This document shows, in pieces, positions 41,499-49,497 of a DNA stretch of 64,000 nucleotides. A program made the translations under genes and the position numbers. Numbering within the stretch: position 1 is the first letter of the stretch; every line of letters begins with the position of its first letter. Source of the DNA: DATBLE01 sp963734065. GTDB taxonomy: Bacteria; Actinomycetota; Thermoleophilia; Gaiellales; Gaiellaceae. Where the stretch lies: assembly GCA_963734065.1 (NCBI GenBank), contig CAVTFN010000007.1:62001-126000 (forward strand), given 5' to 3'. Below the pieces are notes generated by a model that was not told the origin of the DNA, made no database searches, and saw only the letters and a list, made by a program, of their open reading frames with translations.

Positions 41499-44264
41499 GT
41501 GGCCCGCAGGGCAGAAACCGCGGCGGGCGTCCCTCCCGTCGTCGGCCGGGACGCGGAGCTGGCCCGGATCGACGCTTTCGTCGGTGCGGTCGAGAGCGGT
41601 ACGCGGATGCTCGTGATCGTCGGCGAGCCGGGGATCGGCAAGACGACGCTCTGGCGGGCAGGGGTCGAGCGATGCCGGCGGGCCGGGTTTCGGGTGCTCC
41701 AGGCCAGGCCGGCCGAGGAGGAGATGCCGCTCGTCCTCGGGGCACTCGTCGATCTGTTCGAGCGAGTCGAGCTCGACGTCCCCATCGAGGACGAGGAGGA
41801 TCCCGTCGCTCGGGGTGAAGCCGTCCTCGCGGCCCTGCGAAGCCAGGCCGAGCGTGAACCGACGATCGTCGCGATCGACGATCTCCAGTGGGTCGACGCG
41901 GCATCGGCCCATGGATTGCGATTTGCGCTCCGGAGATTGGAGGCGGAGCGAATCGGCGTTCTCGGCGCCCTGCGGCTGTCGACGGTGGGAGTCGACCTGC
42001 TCGACGTAGCCGGCACGACGGCGCCGGATCGCTACGAGACGCTCGAGCTCGGCCCGCTCGATCCGGGAGCGCTGCGGACGGTTCTGAGCCCGTTCGTCGC
42101 CGCCATCTCCCGCCCGACGCTGCACCGGATCCACGAGGTCTCGGGCGGCAACCCGCTCTACGCGATCGAGCTGGCGCGTGGCCTTGCGGACGAGGACCCG
42201 CGCGGAGGCCCCCGAGGTCGGGTCGACCTTCCGGATTCCCTCCAGGCGGCGATCGCGCACCGGTTGGCAATCGCGCCCGACGAGCTGGCACCGCTCCTCG
42301 AGATCGTTGCCGCGCTCGGCACGATCTCCGTCGCAGATCTACGTGGGTACGTGCCCGGCGACCTGGACGCGCTCCTCCTCGAGGCAGAGCGGCACGGGTT
42401 CCTGACGGTGGAGGAGAACCTGCACGTGCGCTTCTCGCACCCTCTGACCGCCTCGGCCGTGTACCAGCGCATGAGCCCGCTCGGCCGGCGGGCGCTCCAT
42501 GCCCGGCTCGCCGACGACGCCGCCGATCCGGACGTCCGGGCCCGGCATCTGGCGCTTTCGACCGACGGGCCGGACGCACGCGTAGCGGAGCTGCTCGAGG
42601 AAGCCGCCGATCGCGCGAGCAGGCGCGGCGCCGCGGAGCTCGCGGCCGAGCTGGCCCGGCACAGCCTGCGGCTGACGCCGCGGGAGGACGCGGAAGGCGT
42701 GTACCGCCGCTCGGTGACGGAGATCGAGCAGCTCGCCGTCGCCGGCGAGCCGAGCCGTGCGCTCGTGCTCGCAGACCGGCTCGTCGACACCCTGCCGCCG
42801 GGGCCGCGCCGGGCGAGGATGCTCGTCCGCCGCTCCGATCTGGACGACGACGATCCGGCCACCGCCGAGGTGTTCCTTCGGCGTGCCCTCGACGACGCCG
42901 GCGAGGACGAGCTCCTCCGTGCCACGGTCCTTCGAGAGCTCGCTTTCACGCAGTTCCTCTACGTCGGCGACGTGGCTGCGGCAGTGGAGTGCGCTCGGCA
43001 GGCCCTCGCCATCGCGGAGCGGATCGACGAGCCTCGCCTGCGCGCATTCGCCGCCGCCGACCTGGCCCACCTGGAGACGATCGCCGGTAAGCCGCAGCCG
43101 GGCCGCATCGCGGAGGCGATCGCGCTCGAGGACGAGGCCGGAGAACGGCCCCTGGACCGGAGCGCCCGCGTCATGCTCGGCAAGCAGCTTCGCTGGGCGG
43201 GCGATCTCCAGGGGGCGAGGGAGATCTTCGAAGCCGCCCGCGCTGCCGGCGAGTTCAAGCGGCCGTACCGTCTGTACGACCTCGCGCTCGTCGAGTGTGC
43301 GGCCGGAAATCTTGCGGCGGCGGACGACCTCGTAGTCCAGGCGCTGGAGGCGGCTCGCGACGCCGGCAACACGTCCGGTGAGCGGTTGCTTCTCTACCCG
43401 CTCGCGCTCGTGGAAGCCTGGTCCGGTCGCGCCACAGAGGCCCGGGCGGCCGCCGGGCAGCTGCTCGAGCGCGCGATGCGGCTGAGGGAGCTGACCGACG
43501 TCGTCGGGGCGCGCAGAGTGCTCGGGCTCGTTGCGCTGTCAGAGGGCGACGCGGGGGGCGCGGCCGGTGAGCTCGCCGAGGCGGTCAGGCTCCTCGAGGA
43601 GATGGGAGTGGGCCATCCCGGGGTGTACCCGGTGCTCCCGGATGCGATCGAAGCGTTCGCGGCGTCGGACCAGGTCGCGGCCGCCGGGACGCTCGTCGTG
43701 CGGCTCGAGCACCAGGCGGCTGCGGTCGACAGCCCCTGGGCGTGGGCCGCCCTCGACCGCAGCCGCGGCGCTCTCGACCTCGCGCGGGGCAGCCCGGACG
43801 ACGCGGTCGCGCCCCTCGACCGTGCAACGGCGGCCTTCGACCGGTTGGGCCTGGCTCCGGACGCGGCCCGTGCCCTGCTCACGCTCGGCCGAGCACACCT
43901 CCGCGCCGGCCGGCGGCGGCTCGCCGCCGAGACGCTCACCCGCGCGCGCGACCGCTTCGTCGGGATGGGCGCCGGTCTCTGGGCCGTGCGGGCAGCGGAG
44001 GAGCTCGAGCGGGCTGTGTCCTCGAGGAGCGCGAACGCTCGGGAGCTGACCACTGCGGAGCGGCGGGTCGCTGCGCTCGCGGCGCAGGGGCGGAAGAACC
44101 GGGAGATCGCCCAGGCGATGTTCGTCAGCGTCGCTACCGTCGAGGCGCATCTGACGCGCATCTATCGGAAGCTCCAGATCCGTTCCCGGTCGGAGCTCAC
44201 GCGGCTGGTCGCCGACGGAACGGTGCGGGTCTCCGAGCCGGAGGGTGCCAATCGAAGACCGTAG
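41499..44264 (+). CDS. LuxR-family AAA/TPR regulator, second of a tandem pair
   Basis: A 921-residue paralogue of the preceding gene with the same order: Walker A GEPGIGKTT (42-50), Walker B TIVAIDDLQWVD, helical repeats, and a LuxR domain from about 849 (ELTTAERRVAALAAQGRKNR, then SVATVEAHLTRIYRKLQIRS). The recognition region is nearly identical to that of the first copy, so both may bind related sites, while the sensor parts differ more. GTG at 41499, one base after the previous stop. Head-to-tail order and similarity along the whole length point to a tandem duplication followed by divergence. Confidence 0.9.
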   Translation: MARRAETAAGVPPVVGRDAELARIDAFVGAVESGTRMLVIVGEPGIGKTTLWRAGVERCRRAGFRVLQARPAEEEMPLVLGALVDLFERVELDVPIEDEEDPVARGEAVLAALRSQAEREPTIVAIDDLQWVDAASAHGLRFALRRLEAERIGVLGALRLSTVGVDLLDVAGTTAPDRYETLELGPLDPGALRTVLSPFVAAISRPTLHRIHEVSGGNPLYAIELARGLADEDPRGGPRGRVDLPDSLQAAIAHRLAIAPDELAPLLEIVAALGTISVADLRGYVPGDLDALLLEAERHGFLTVEENLHVRFSHPLTASAVYQRMSPLGRRALHARLADDAADPDVRARHLALSTDGPDARVAELLEEAADRASRRGAAELAAELARHSLRLTPREDAEGVYRRSVTEIEQLAVAGEPSRALVLADRLVDTLPPGPRRARMLVRRSDLDDDDPATAEVFLRRALDDAGEDELLRATVLRELAFTQFLYVGDVAAAVECARQALAIAERIDEPRLRAFAAADLAHLETIAGKPQPGRIAEAIALEDEAGERPLDRSARVMLGKQLRWAGDLQGAREIFEAARAAGEFKRPYRLYDLALVECAAGNLAAADDLVVQALEAARDAGNTSGERLLLYPLALVEAWSGRATEARAAAGQLLERAMRLRELTDVVGARRVLGLVALSEGDAGGAAGELAEAVRLLEEMGVGHPGVYPVLPDAIEAFAASDQVAAAGTLVVRLEHQAAAVDSPWAWAALDRSRGALDLARGSPDDAVAPLDRATAAFDRLGLAPDAARALLTLGRAHLRAGRRRLAAETLTRARDRFVGMGAGLWAVRAAEELERAVSSRSANARELTTAERRVAALAAQGRKNREIAQAMFVSVATVEAHLTRIYRKLQIRSRSELTRLVADGTVRVSEPEGANRRP

Positions 44265-44308
44265 GGGAAACCCGCTAGCCGGAGCGTGAACGAGCACCTA
44301 GCCTCGGA

Positions 44309-46159
44309 GTGACGCCGATGAGAGCCGCGACGGCAAGACAGCACCTCACCGGGACGCGTCCCGAGACGCTGATCGAGACGATCCGCCGGTCCGTGATCGG
44401 CGAAGGCATCGTGCTCGACGGTCCCTTCGGACCGCGCCGGCTGGTCTATGCCGACTACACGGCGTCGGGCCGTGCGTTGTCCTTCGTCGAGGACTTCATC
44501 CGGGACGAGGTCCTGCCGCTGTATGCGAACACCCACACGGAGGCGTCCGCGACGGGCCTGCAGACGACCGCGCTCAGGGAGGAGGCCCGGAGCATCATCC
44601 ACGCGGCCGTCAACGGAAGCGACCAGGACGTGGTCGTCTTCTGCGGCTCGGGAGCGACCGGCGCCATCGACAAGGTTGTTCGGCTGCTCGGTCTCGGGTC
44701 ACACGAGCCGTTCGGAGGTGGAGAGCGACCGGTGGTGTTCGTCGGGCCGCACGAGCACCACTCGAACGAGCTGCCCTGGCGGGAGGCGAGCGCGGACGTC
44801 GTCTCCATCGGCGAGGACGGAGACGGCCGGGTCGACGTCGACCACCTTCGCGAGGAGCTCGAGCGCTACGCCGGCCGCGCGCTCAAGATCGGCGCCTTCT
44901 CGGCCGCCTCCAACGTCACGGGCATCCTCACCGGCACGGAGGCGATCTCGATCCTGCTGCACCGGTTCGGCGCGCTCGCCCTCTGGGACTACGCGGCGGC
45001 CGGACCGTACGTCCGGATCGACATGAACCCGTCCCCGCCGGTTCCCGACGGCCGGCTTGCCTACAAGGACGCGGTCTTCGTCTCGCCCCACAAGTTCATC
45101 GGTGGGCCGGGGACGCCTGGAGTTCTCGTCGCGAAGCGACACCTCTTCCGGAACCGGGTCCCCACCGTACCCGGCGGCGGCACGATCCTGTTCGTCGGCC
45201 CGGTGACGCAGTCGTACCACCCCGAGCCGGCGATCCGCGAGGAAGGAGGCACGCCGGCGATCGTCGAGTCGATCCGCGCCGGGCTCGTCTTCGCCCTCAA
45301 GGAGGCCGTCGGCGTCGACGAGATCCACCGGCGCGAGCAACACGCGGTTCGCCGTGCGCTCTACTCGTGGCGGCAGCACCCGAACATCGAGATCCTCGGG
45401 AACCCCGACGTCGAGCGGCTGGGCATCGTCTCCCTGGGCATCCGGCACCCGCGGGGCCTCTTGCACTCGCACTTCCTGGCCGCCGTCCTCAGCGACCTGT
45501 TCGGGATCCAGGCGCGCAGCGGCTGCTTCTGCGCCGGCCCCTACGTCCATCGCCTCACGCCGATCGACGAGCGCTGGTCGGACCGGATGCACGCCGAGGC
45601 CTGCGGAGGTCACCTCGGTGCCAAGCTCTCGTACCTGCGGCTCAGCTTCAACTACTTCTGGAGCGACGCGGTGCTCGACTACGTCATCGCGGCCGTCCAG
45701 CTGCTCGCCGACCACGGCTGGAAGCTGCTTCCGCTCTACCGCTTCGATCCCGAGACCGGACTGTGGCGGCACGCGGAGGCACCGCCGAAGCCGTCGATCA
45801 GCCTGCGCGACGTCTCGTTCGCCGCGGGCGGGTCGACGTCGCCGCGCCGGCGGCGGACCGAGCCGGAGAGCGCGCTCGTGCGGCACCTGGACGAGGCTCG
45901 GTCGGTGATCGCGGGGATCGAGCGCGAGCCGCCGCGCGGACCGCTTCCCGATCCGGCGCTGACGCCCGGGTTCGAGCGGATCAGGTGGTTTCCGCTGCCG
46001 GGGGAGGCGCTGGCCGCCCTCGAGTCGGCCCAGGGACTGTCCCCGACGGGGACTGTCCCCACAGAACGGCGGCAGCGAGCTCAGCCTTCAGGGTCAGACC
46101 CCTTCGGGGTCAGACCCTTGACGGCTCGGGGCATGACGACGTCGTCGATCAGCCCGTAG
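44309..46159 (+). CDS. Class V aminotransferase (cysteine desulfurase-like fold)
   Basis: A PLP-dependent enzyme of 616 residues. The PLP lysine is K262 in SPHKFIGGPGTPG. The Asp of DYAAAGPYV and the motif FCGSGATGAI (phosphate binding) fit the class V fold. A cysteine-containing segment (SGCFCAGPYVHRL) is in the place where desulfurases have their active-site loop. The exact substrate is unknown. The tail after about residue 560 is not homologous: it reads through one palindromic element (QGLSPTGTVPTER), a spacer, and the antisense of a second one belonging to clpP, giving a 79-base convergent overlap with clpP. GTG at 44309 or ATG at 44318; a -10-like TAGCCT at 44299-44304 suggests a very short leader. 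Confidence 0.85.
   Translation: MTPMRAATARQHLTGTRPETLIETIRRSVIGEGIVLDGPFGPRRLVYADYTASGRALSFVEDFIRDEVLPLYANTHTEASATGLQTTALREEARSIIHAAVNGSDQDVVVFCGSGATGAIDKVVRLLGLGSHEPFGGGERPVVFVGPHEHHSNELPWREASADVVSIGEDGDGRVDVDHLREELERYAGRALKIGAFSAASNVTGILTGTEAISILLHRFGALALWDYAAAGPYVRIDMNPSPPVPDGRLAYKDAVFVSPHKFIGGPGTPGVLVAKRHLFRNRVPTVPGGGTILFVGPVTQSYHPEPAIREEGGTPAIVESIRAGLVFALKEAVGVDEIHRREQHAVRRALYSWRQHPNIEILGNPDVERLGIVSLGIRHPRGLLHSHFLAAVLSDLFGIQARSGCFCAGPYVHRLTPIDERWSDRMHAEACGGHLGAKLSYLRLSFNYFWSDAVLDYVIAAVQLLADHGWKLLPLYRFDPETGLWRHAEAPPKPSISLRDVSFAAGGSTSPRRRRTEPESALVRHLDEARSVIAGIEREPPRGPLPDPALTPGFERIRWFPLPGEALAALESAQGLSPTGTVPTERRQRAQPSGSDPFGVRPLTARGMTTSSISP
46033..46060 (+). repeat. Coding palindromic element, copy 5 (aminotransferase 3' end)
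   Basis: GGGACTGTCCCC, loop GAC, GGGGACTGTCCCC, with one T-T mismatch in the stem. Read as GLSPTGTVP. The following ACAGAACGGCGG matches the flank of the rplJ copy. Confidence 0.86.
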
Positions 46160-46707
46160 GTCACCGCCTCGTCCGGCGACATGAAGTTGTCGCGATCGAT
46201 GTCCTGCATCACCTGATCGACGTCGCGGCCCGAGTGCCGCGCGATGATCTCTGCCATCCGGCGCGTGACCGAGAGCACCTCGCGCGCGTGGATGTCGATG
46301 TCGCTCGGCGTGCCGCGGAAGCCCGCGGAGCCCTGGTGGATCATCATCTTCGCGTTCGGCAGCGCCGAGCGCTTGCCGGCGGCGCCGCCGCAGAGGATCA
46401 TCGCCGCGGCCGACATCGCCATCCCGACGCAGATCGTCCGCACGTCGGGCTTGACGAACTGCATCGTGTCGTAGATGGCCATGCCCGCATAGGCAGAGCC
46501 GCCGGGCGAGTTCACGTACAGCGAGACGTCCTTGTCCGGGTCCTCGGCTTCGAGGAAGAGGAGCTGCGCGGTGATCAGGTTGGCGACGTGGTCGTCGACC
46601 TCGGTGCCGAGAAAGACGATCCGCTCGCGCAGCAGCCTGGAGTAGATGTCGAACGAACGCTCGAAGCGTCCGTCCGACTCGACGACCATGGGAACGAGGG
46701 TGCTCAT
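46081..46707 (-). CDS. clpP: ATP-dependent Clp protease proteolytic subunit
   Basis: A 208-residue ClpP serine peptidase. The catalytic triad is S99 (GMAMSAAAMIL), H124 (MMIHQGSAG) and D173 (DRDNFMSPDEA). The oxyanion segment YVNSPGGSAYAGMAIYD is conserved. The normal end of ClpP is around residue 196; the last dozen residues (KGLTPKGSDPEG) come from a palindromic element. ClpP assembles as a barrel with its C-termini near the ClpX/ClpA docking face, so such a tail could matter. ATG at 46707. It diverges from the SRPBCC-ArsR pair, and the operators between them may also affect clpP. No clpX is nearby. Confidence 0.95.
   Translation of the reverse strand: MSTLVPMVVESDGRFERSFDIYSRLLRERIVFLGTEVDDHVANLITAQLLFLEAEDPDKDVSLYVNSPGGSAYAGMAIYDTMQFVKPDVRTICVGMAMSAAAMILCGGAAGKRSALPNAKMMIHQGSAGFRGTPSDIDIHAREVLSVTRRMAEIIARHSGRDVDQVMQDIDRDNFMSPDEAVTYGLIDDVVMPRAVKGLTPKGSDPEG
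46091..46117 (-). repeat. Coding palindromic element, copy 6 (clpP 3' end)
   Basis: On the forward strand GGGTCAGACCCC, loop TTC, GGGGTCAGACCC with one A-A mismatch. On the clpP strand it is translated as GLTPKGSDP in the same element frame as the other copies. It is only 30 bases from copy 5 and points the opposite way. Confidence 0.86.
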
Positions 46708-46728
46708 CGGTGCCTCCTGCTAGTGTTG

Positions 46729-46773
46729 TGCAACCAGAGAGTTGCCGATCATACATGCAACCAGGAGGTTGCA
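46729..46773. promoter_or_regulatory. Two operator-like palindromes between clpP and the SRPBCC-ArsR genes
   Basis: Site 1 (46730-46745) is GCAAC-CAGAGA-GTTGC; site 2 (46756-46773) is TGCAACC-AGGA-GGTTGCA. They share TGCAACCAG and lie 27 bases apart in direct order. This matches dimeric winged-helix repressor sites, most simply for the ArsR protein encoded two genes downstream. A reverse-strand -10-like TATGAT (46753-46748) for clpP lies between them. Confidence 0.65.
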
Positions 46774-46791
46774 CGAAGTTTAGGAGGCATT

Positions 46792-47160
46792 GTGGAGGTC
46801 GAACGCGAGGTCGTGCTGGACGCGCCGCCGGCGGAGGTCTGGGAGGCGCTCACCGACGAGGAGCAGCTCGAGGAGTGGTTCGCCAACGACGTCGACTTCG
46901 ATCTCGACCGCGGCGGCGTGTTCCGCTGGGACGACGGAGAGGTCCGCCACGCGGTGGTCGAGGAGGTCGACGCCGAGCGGCGGCTGGCGATCCGCTGGTG
47001 GGATCCCGACGGGGCGGACGAGAGCGAGGTCACGTTCACGCTCGAGGAGATCCCGGCCGGGACGCGGCTCGTGGTCACCGAGACGGCGTCCTGCGACTGG
47101 GCCTGGGCGCTCGAGGCGAAGGCGCATGCCGGAAGACAGCGTCTTCTCAGCGCTGTCTGA
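46792..47160 (+). CDS. SRPBCC (AHSA1-like) domain protein
   Basis: A 122-residue START-like protein: EREVVLDAPPAEVWEALTDE at the N-terminus and VVTETASCDWAWALEAKA near the end, as in activator-of-Hsp90 homologues. Such proteins bind hydrophobic ligands in a helix-grip pocket, and in bacteria they are often coupled with an ArsR gene. The GTG at 46792 follows AGGAGG (46782-46787). The 3' end overlaps the ArsR gene by 35 bases, so translation is coupled. The ligand is unknown. Confidence 0.85.
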   Translation: MEVEREVVLDAPPAEVWEALTDEEQLEEWFANDVDFDLDRGGVFRWDDGEVRHAVVEEVDAERRLAIRWWDPDGADESEVTFTLEEIPAGTRLVVTETASCDWAWALEAKAHAGRQRLLSAV

Positions 47161-47437
47161 CCCGAGCCGACGGCGCCTGCTCGAGTCTCTGGCGGGCCGC
47201 GAGTCGGCCTCGCTGACCGAGCTCGCCGCCGACCTGCCGGTGACGAGGCAGGCGGTCTCGAAGCACCTCGCCACGCTCGGCGAGGCCGGCCTGGTCGAAG
47301 GGCGGCGCGCCGGTCGCGAGACGCGCTACCGCCTGACGCCGCAGCCGCTCGGCGAGGCGCTGGCGTGGATGGAGCGGATCGGCGACCGCTGGGACGAGCG
47401 GCTCGCGCGGCTCGGCGAGCATCTCGCCGGTCGCTAG
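47126..47437 (+). CDS. ArsR-family transcriptional regulator
   Basis: A 103-residue winged-helix protein. FSALSDPSRRRLLESLAGRE opens the fold and the recognition helix is PVTRQAVSKHLATLGEAGLV, followed by the wing RRAGRETRYRLTP. No cysteine pair for metal binding is seen, so it is not a classical metal sensor; it belongs to the type paired with SRPBCC proteins. The ATG at 47126 lies inside the SRPBCC gene. It probably binds the two palindromes at 46730-46773. It converges with the cyclophilin gene, sharing four bases at the stops. Confidence 0.88.
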   Translation: MPEDSVFSALSDPSRRRLLESLAGRESASLTELAADLPVTRQAVSKHLATLGEAGLVEGRRAGRETRYRLTPQPLGEALAWMERIGDRWDERLARLGEHLAGR

Positions 47438-48069
47438 CTCTCGCTGAGCGTCGCCTTCTCGATCACCACGCGTTTCGTCGGAACGCCGTTCGGGTCGCTC
47501 GGGTCGCCGAGCTTGCCGATCCTGTCGACCACGTCCATCCCGCTCGAGACGTTGCCGAGCAGTGCGTAGTCGGGCGGGAGGCCGATGTCGGCGCCGGTGA
47601 CGACGAAGAACTGGCTGCCCGCCGTGCCGGGAGGCTCGGTCTGCGTCTTGGCCATCGCGACCACGCCCTTCGTGTACTTCGCATCCGCGGGCGGCGGGTC
47701 GACCGTCGTGTAGCCCGGGCCGCCCGTGCCGTCCCCATTCGGGTCGCCGCCCTGGATCACGAAGCCCGGGACGATCCGGTGGAAGGTCAGGCCGTCGAAG
47801 AAGCCCTTCCTCACGAGGGCGGCGAAGGAGGCCGTCGTCTTAGGCGAGCTCTTGACGTCGAGGTCGAACGTGAAGGTGCCCTGGTTCGTCTTCAGCGTGA
47901 CGGTGTAGGTCTTCGCGGGATCGAGCGCGGGGCGGCCGGAGGCGGACGTGGTCGTCTCCGCCGCGGTCGTCGTCGCACTCTCCTTGTCCCCGCCTCCGCC
48001 GCAGCCGGCGGCGAGCAGCACCACCGCTGCGACTGCGAGGATCGGCCAGATGCGCCTCAGGCTCGACAT
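47434..48069 (-). CDS. Lipoprotein cyclophilin-type peptidyl-prolyl isomerase
   Basis: A 211-residue exported isomerase. The signal peptide ends in a lipobox LLAAGC with the lipidated C23. A Thr-rich linker leads to the cyclophilin domain: TFHRIVPGFVIQGGDPNGDG, VAMAKTQTEPPGTAGSQFFV and YALLGNVSSGMDVVD. It should help fold proteins outside the membrane. The ATG at 48069 overlaps the truA start by 20 bases, head to head. A candidate -10 (TACCGT on the reverse strand) lies 8 bases before the start, inside truA. Confidence 0.9.
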   Translation of the reverse strand: MSSLRRIWPILAVAAVVLLAAGCGGGGDKESATTTAAETTTSASGRPALDPAKTYTVTLKTNQGTFTFDLDVKSSPKTTASFAALVRKGFFDGLTFHRIVPGFVIQGGDPNGDGTGGPGYTTVDPPPADAKYTKGVVAMAKTQTEPPGTAGSQFFVVTGADIGLPPDYALLGNVSSGMDVVDRIGKLGDPSDPNGVPTKRVVIEKATLSES

Positions 48070-48766
48070 CGAGTACGACGGTACCGACTTCTCCGGCTGG
48101 GCGGCGCAGCCCGGGTTCCGCACCGTCGAAGGCACGCTCCGCGAGGCGCTGGGCGGGCTCTTCGGCGGGTTCGAGAACCTCGCGGTCGCCGGCCGGACGG
48201 ATGCAGGCGTCCATGCGGTCGGGCAGGTGGCGACCGTGGACGTCGAGGGCGGGCCGCCGCCGGAGAACGCTGCCGAGGCGCTGAACACGATGCTCCCCGA
48301 CGACCTGGCGGTGATTGCGTCCGCCGAGGTTGCGACCGACTTCCACGCCCGCCACTCGGCCCGGGCCCGCACCTACCGCTACCGCATCTGGCGGCGGCGC
48401 ACGCCGTCGCCGTTCGAGCGGCGGCGCAGCTGGTGGCTGCCGCGGCCGTTCGAGGAGGCGAAGCTGGCGGAGTCGGCCGACCTGGTCGTCGGCGAGCACG
48501 ACTTCCGGGCCTTCACGCCGACCGAGACCCAGCACACCGGTTTCCGGCGAGAGGTGCGAAATGCCGCCTGGCACCTGCGCGGCGACGCGCTCGAGCTCGA
48601 GATCACCGCGAACAGCTTCCTGCGGCACATGGTGCGCACGCTGGTCGGGACGATGATCGAGCGGGAGCCGCAGGAGATCGCGAAGCTGCTCGAGGGTCGC
48701 CCGCGGGCCGAGGCCGGCTCGACCGCCCCGCCGTGGGGCCTCTATCTGGTCTCGGTCGAGTACTGA
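48050..48766 (+). CDS. truA: tRNA pseudouridine(38-40) synthase
   Basis: Converts uridines 38-40 of the tRNA anticodon arm to pseudouridine (238 residues). The catalytic aspartate is D51 in AGRTDAGVHA; the start RLRLDIEYDGTDFSGWAAQP and ITANSFLRHMVRTLVGTM are typical. ATG at 48050, with GAGGA about six bases upstream, within the cyclophilin signal-peptide codons of the other strand. truA commonly follows rplQ; here it is 9.4 kb away. Confidence 0.95.
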   Translation: MRLRLDIEYDGTDFSGWAAQPGFRTVEGTLREALGGLFGGFENLAVAGRTDAGVHAVGQVATVDVEGGPPPENAAEALNTMLPDDLAVIASAEVATDFHARHSARARTYRYRIWRRRTPSPFERRRSWWLPRPFEEAKLAESADLVVGEHDFRAFTPTETQHTGFRREVRNAAWHLRGDALELEITANSFLRHMVRTLVGTMIEREPQEIAKLLEGRPRAEAGSTAPPWGLYLVSVEY

Positions 48767-48796
48767 GAGGGGGCAGGGCGCGGGTCCGCGCGTGAA

Positions 48797-48838
48797 GCAG
48801 TGACAGGCTCGAGCCTGTCACTGCCGTTCGAGCTGCGC
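48797..48838 (-). repeat. Dispersed palindromic repeat, copy B
   Basis: A perfect 28-base palindrome (GCAGTGACAGGCTC and its complement, 48797-48824) followed by CGTTCGAGCTGCGC. Inverted, the whole 42 bases match 2489-2530 with three differences in the palindrome centre. It lies between truA and the HAD gene and may terminate truA. Confidence 0.75.
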
Positions 48839-48849
48839 AACCGCGTCGT

Positions 48850-48855
48850 TAGCAT
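48850..48855 (+). promoter_or_regulatory. Candidate -10 box of a leaderless gene
   Basis: TAGCAT at 48850-48855, six bases before the ATG at 48862, the same spacing as for the regulator gene at 38744. TTCGAG at 48827-48832 (17-base spacer) is a weak -35. No Shine-Dalgarno sequence is present. Confidence 0.45.
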
Positions 48856-48861
48856 CAGGGC

Positions 48862-49497
48862 ATGCGGTTCCCGGTGGTTCTGTTCGACCTCGACGGCACG
48901 ATCGTCGACTCCGGCTGGATGATCCTGGCGTCCTACCGGCACGCGACCGAGACCGTGCTCGGCCGAACGTACCCCGACGACGTCCTGATGGCGAAGGTCG
49001 GGAGCGGCCACCTCGAGGACCAGATGCGCGCCTTCGACGAGGCGAAGGCGGACGAGCTCGCCCACGCCTACCGCGAGTTCTACAAGCCGCTCCACTCCGA
49101 GCTGGAGGCGTTCCCGGGGATGCTCGAGCTGCTGGAGACGCTCGACGGCGAGAACCGCCTGCTCGGGATCGTCAGCGCGAAGCGGCACGACGTCGTCCAG
49201 CTGGCGTTCGAGGCGCTCGGCTTCGGCGAGCTGATGGACGTGGTCGTCGGCTCGGACGAGGCGCCGCGGGGCAAGCCGTATCCCGACCAGATCCTCGTCG
49301 CGCTCGACCGCCTCGACGTCGATCCCGACGACACTGCCTACGTCGGCGACGCGCCTTTCGACATCGCGGCCGCGAAGGCGGCGGGCGTGCACGCGATCGG
49401 CGTCACCTGGGGCGGCATCCACACGCGCGAGCGGATGGAGACGGAGGGGCCGGACGCGGTCGTCGACACCGCCGACGAGCTCTATGGCGTCCTCTAG
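48862..49497 (+). CDS. HAD-family phosphatase (phosphoglycolate phosphatase-like)
   Basis: A 211-residue haloacid dehalogenase-fold hydrolase. Motif I is FDLDGTIVDS with nucleophile D9 and acid/base D11. The cap is helical. Motif II is IVSAK, motif III the lysine in GKPYPDQ, and motif IV YVGDAPFDIAAAKAAG. This pattern is that of phosphoglycolate phosphatase or pyrophosphatase-like members; the substrate cannot be decided from sequence. The last 14 bases overlap ligA. Confidence 0.88.
   Translation: MRFPVVLFDLDGTIVDSGWMILASYRHATETVLGRTYPDDVLMAKVGSGHLEDQMRAFDEAKADELAHAYREFYKPLHSELEAFPGMLELLETLDGENRLLGIVSAKRHDVVQLAFEALGFGELMDVVVGSDEAPRGKPYPDQILVALDRLDVDPDDTAYVGDAPFDIAAAKAAGVHAIGVTWGGIHTRERMETEGPDAVVDTADELYGVL

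Noticed and set aside
38744..46159. Biosynthetic gene cluster around the LuxR-type regulators
   Set aside because: Only an aminotransferase follows; no synthase, transporter or tailoring genes are present.
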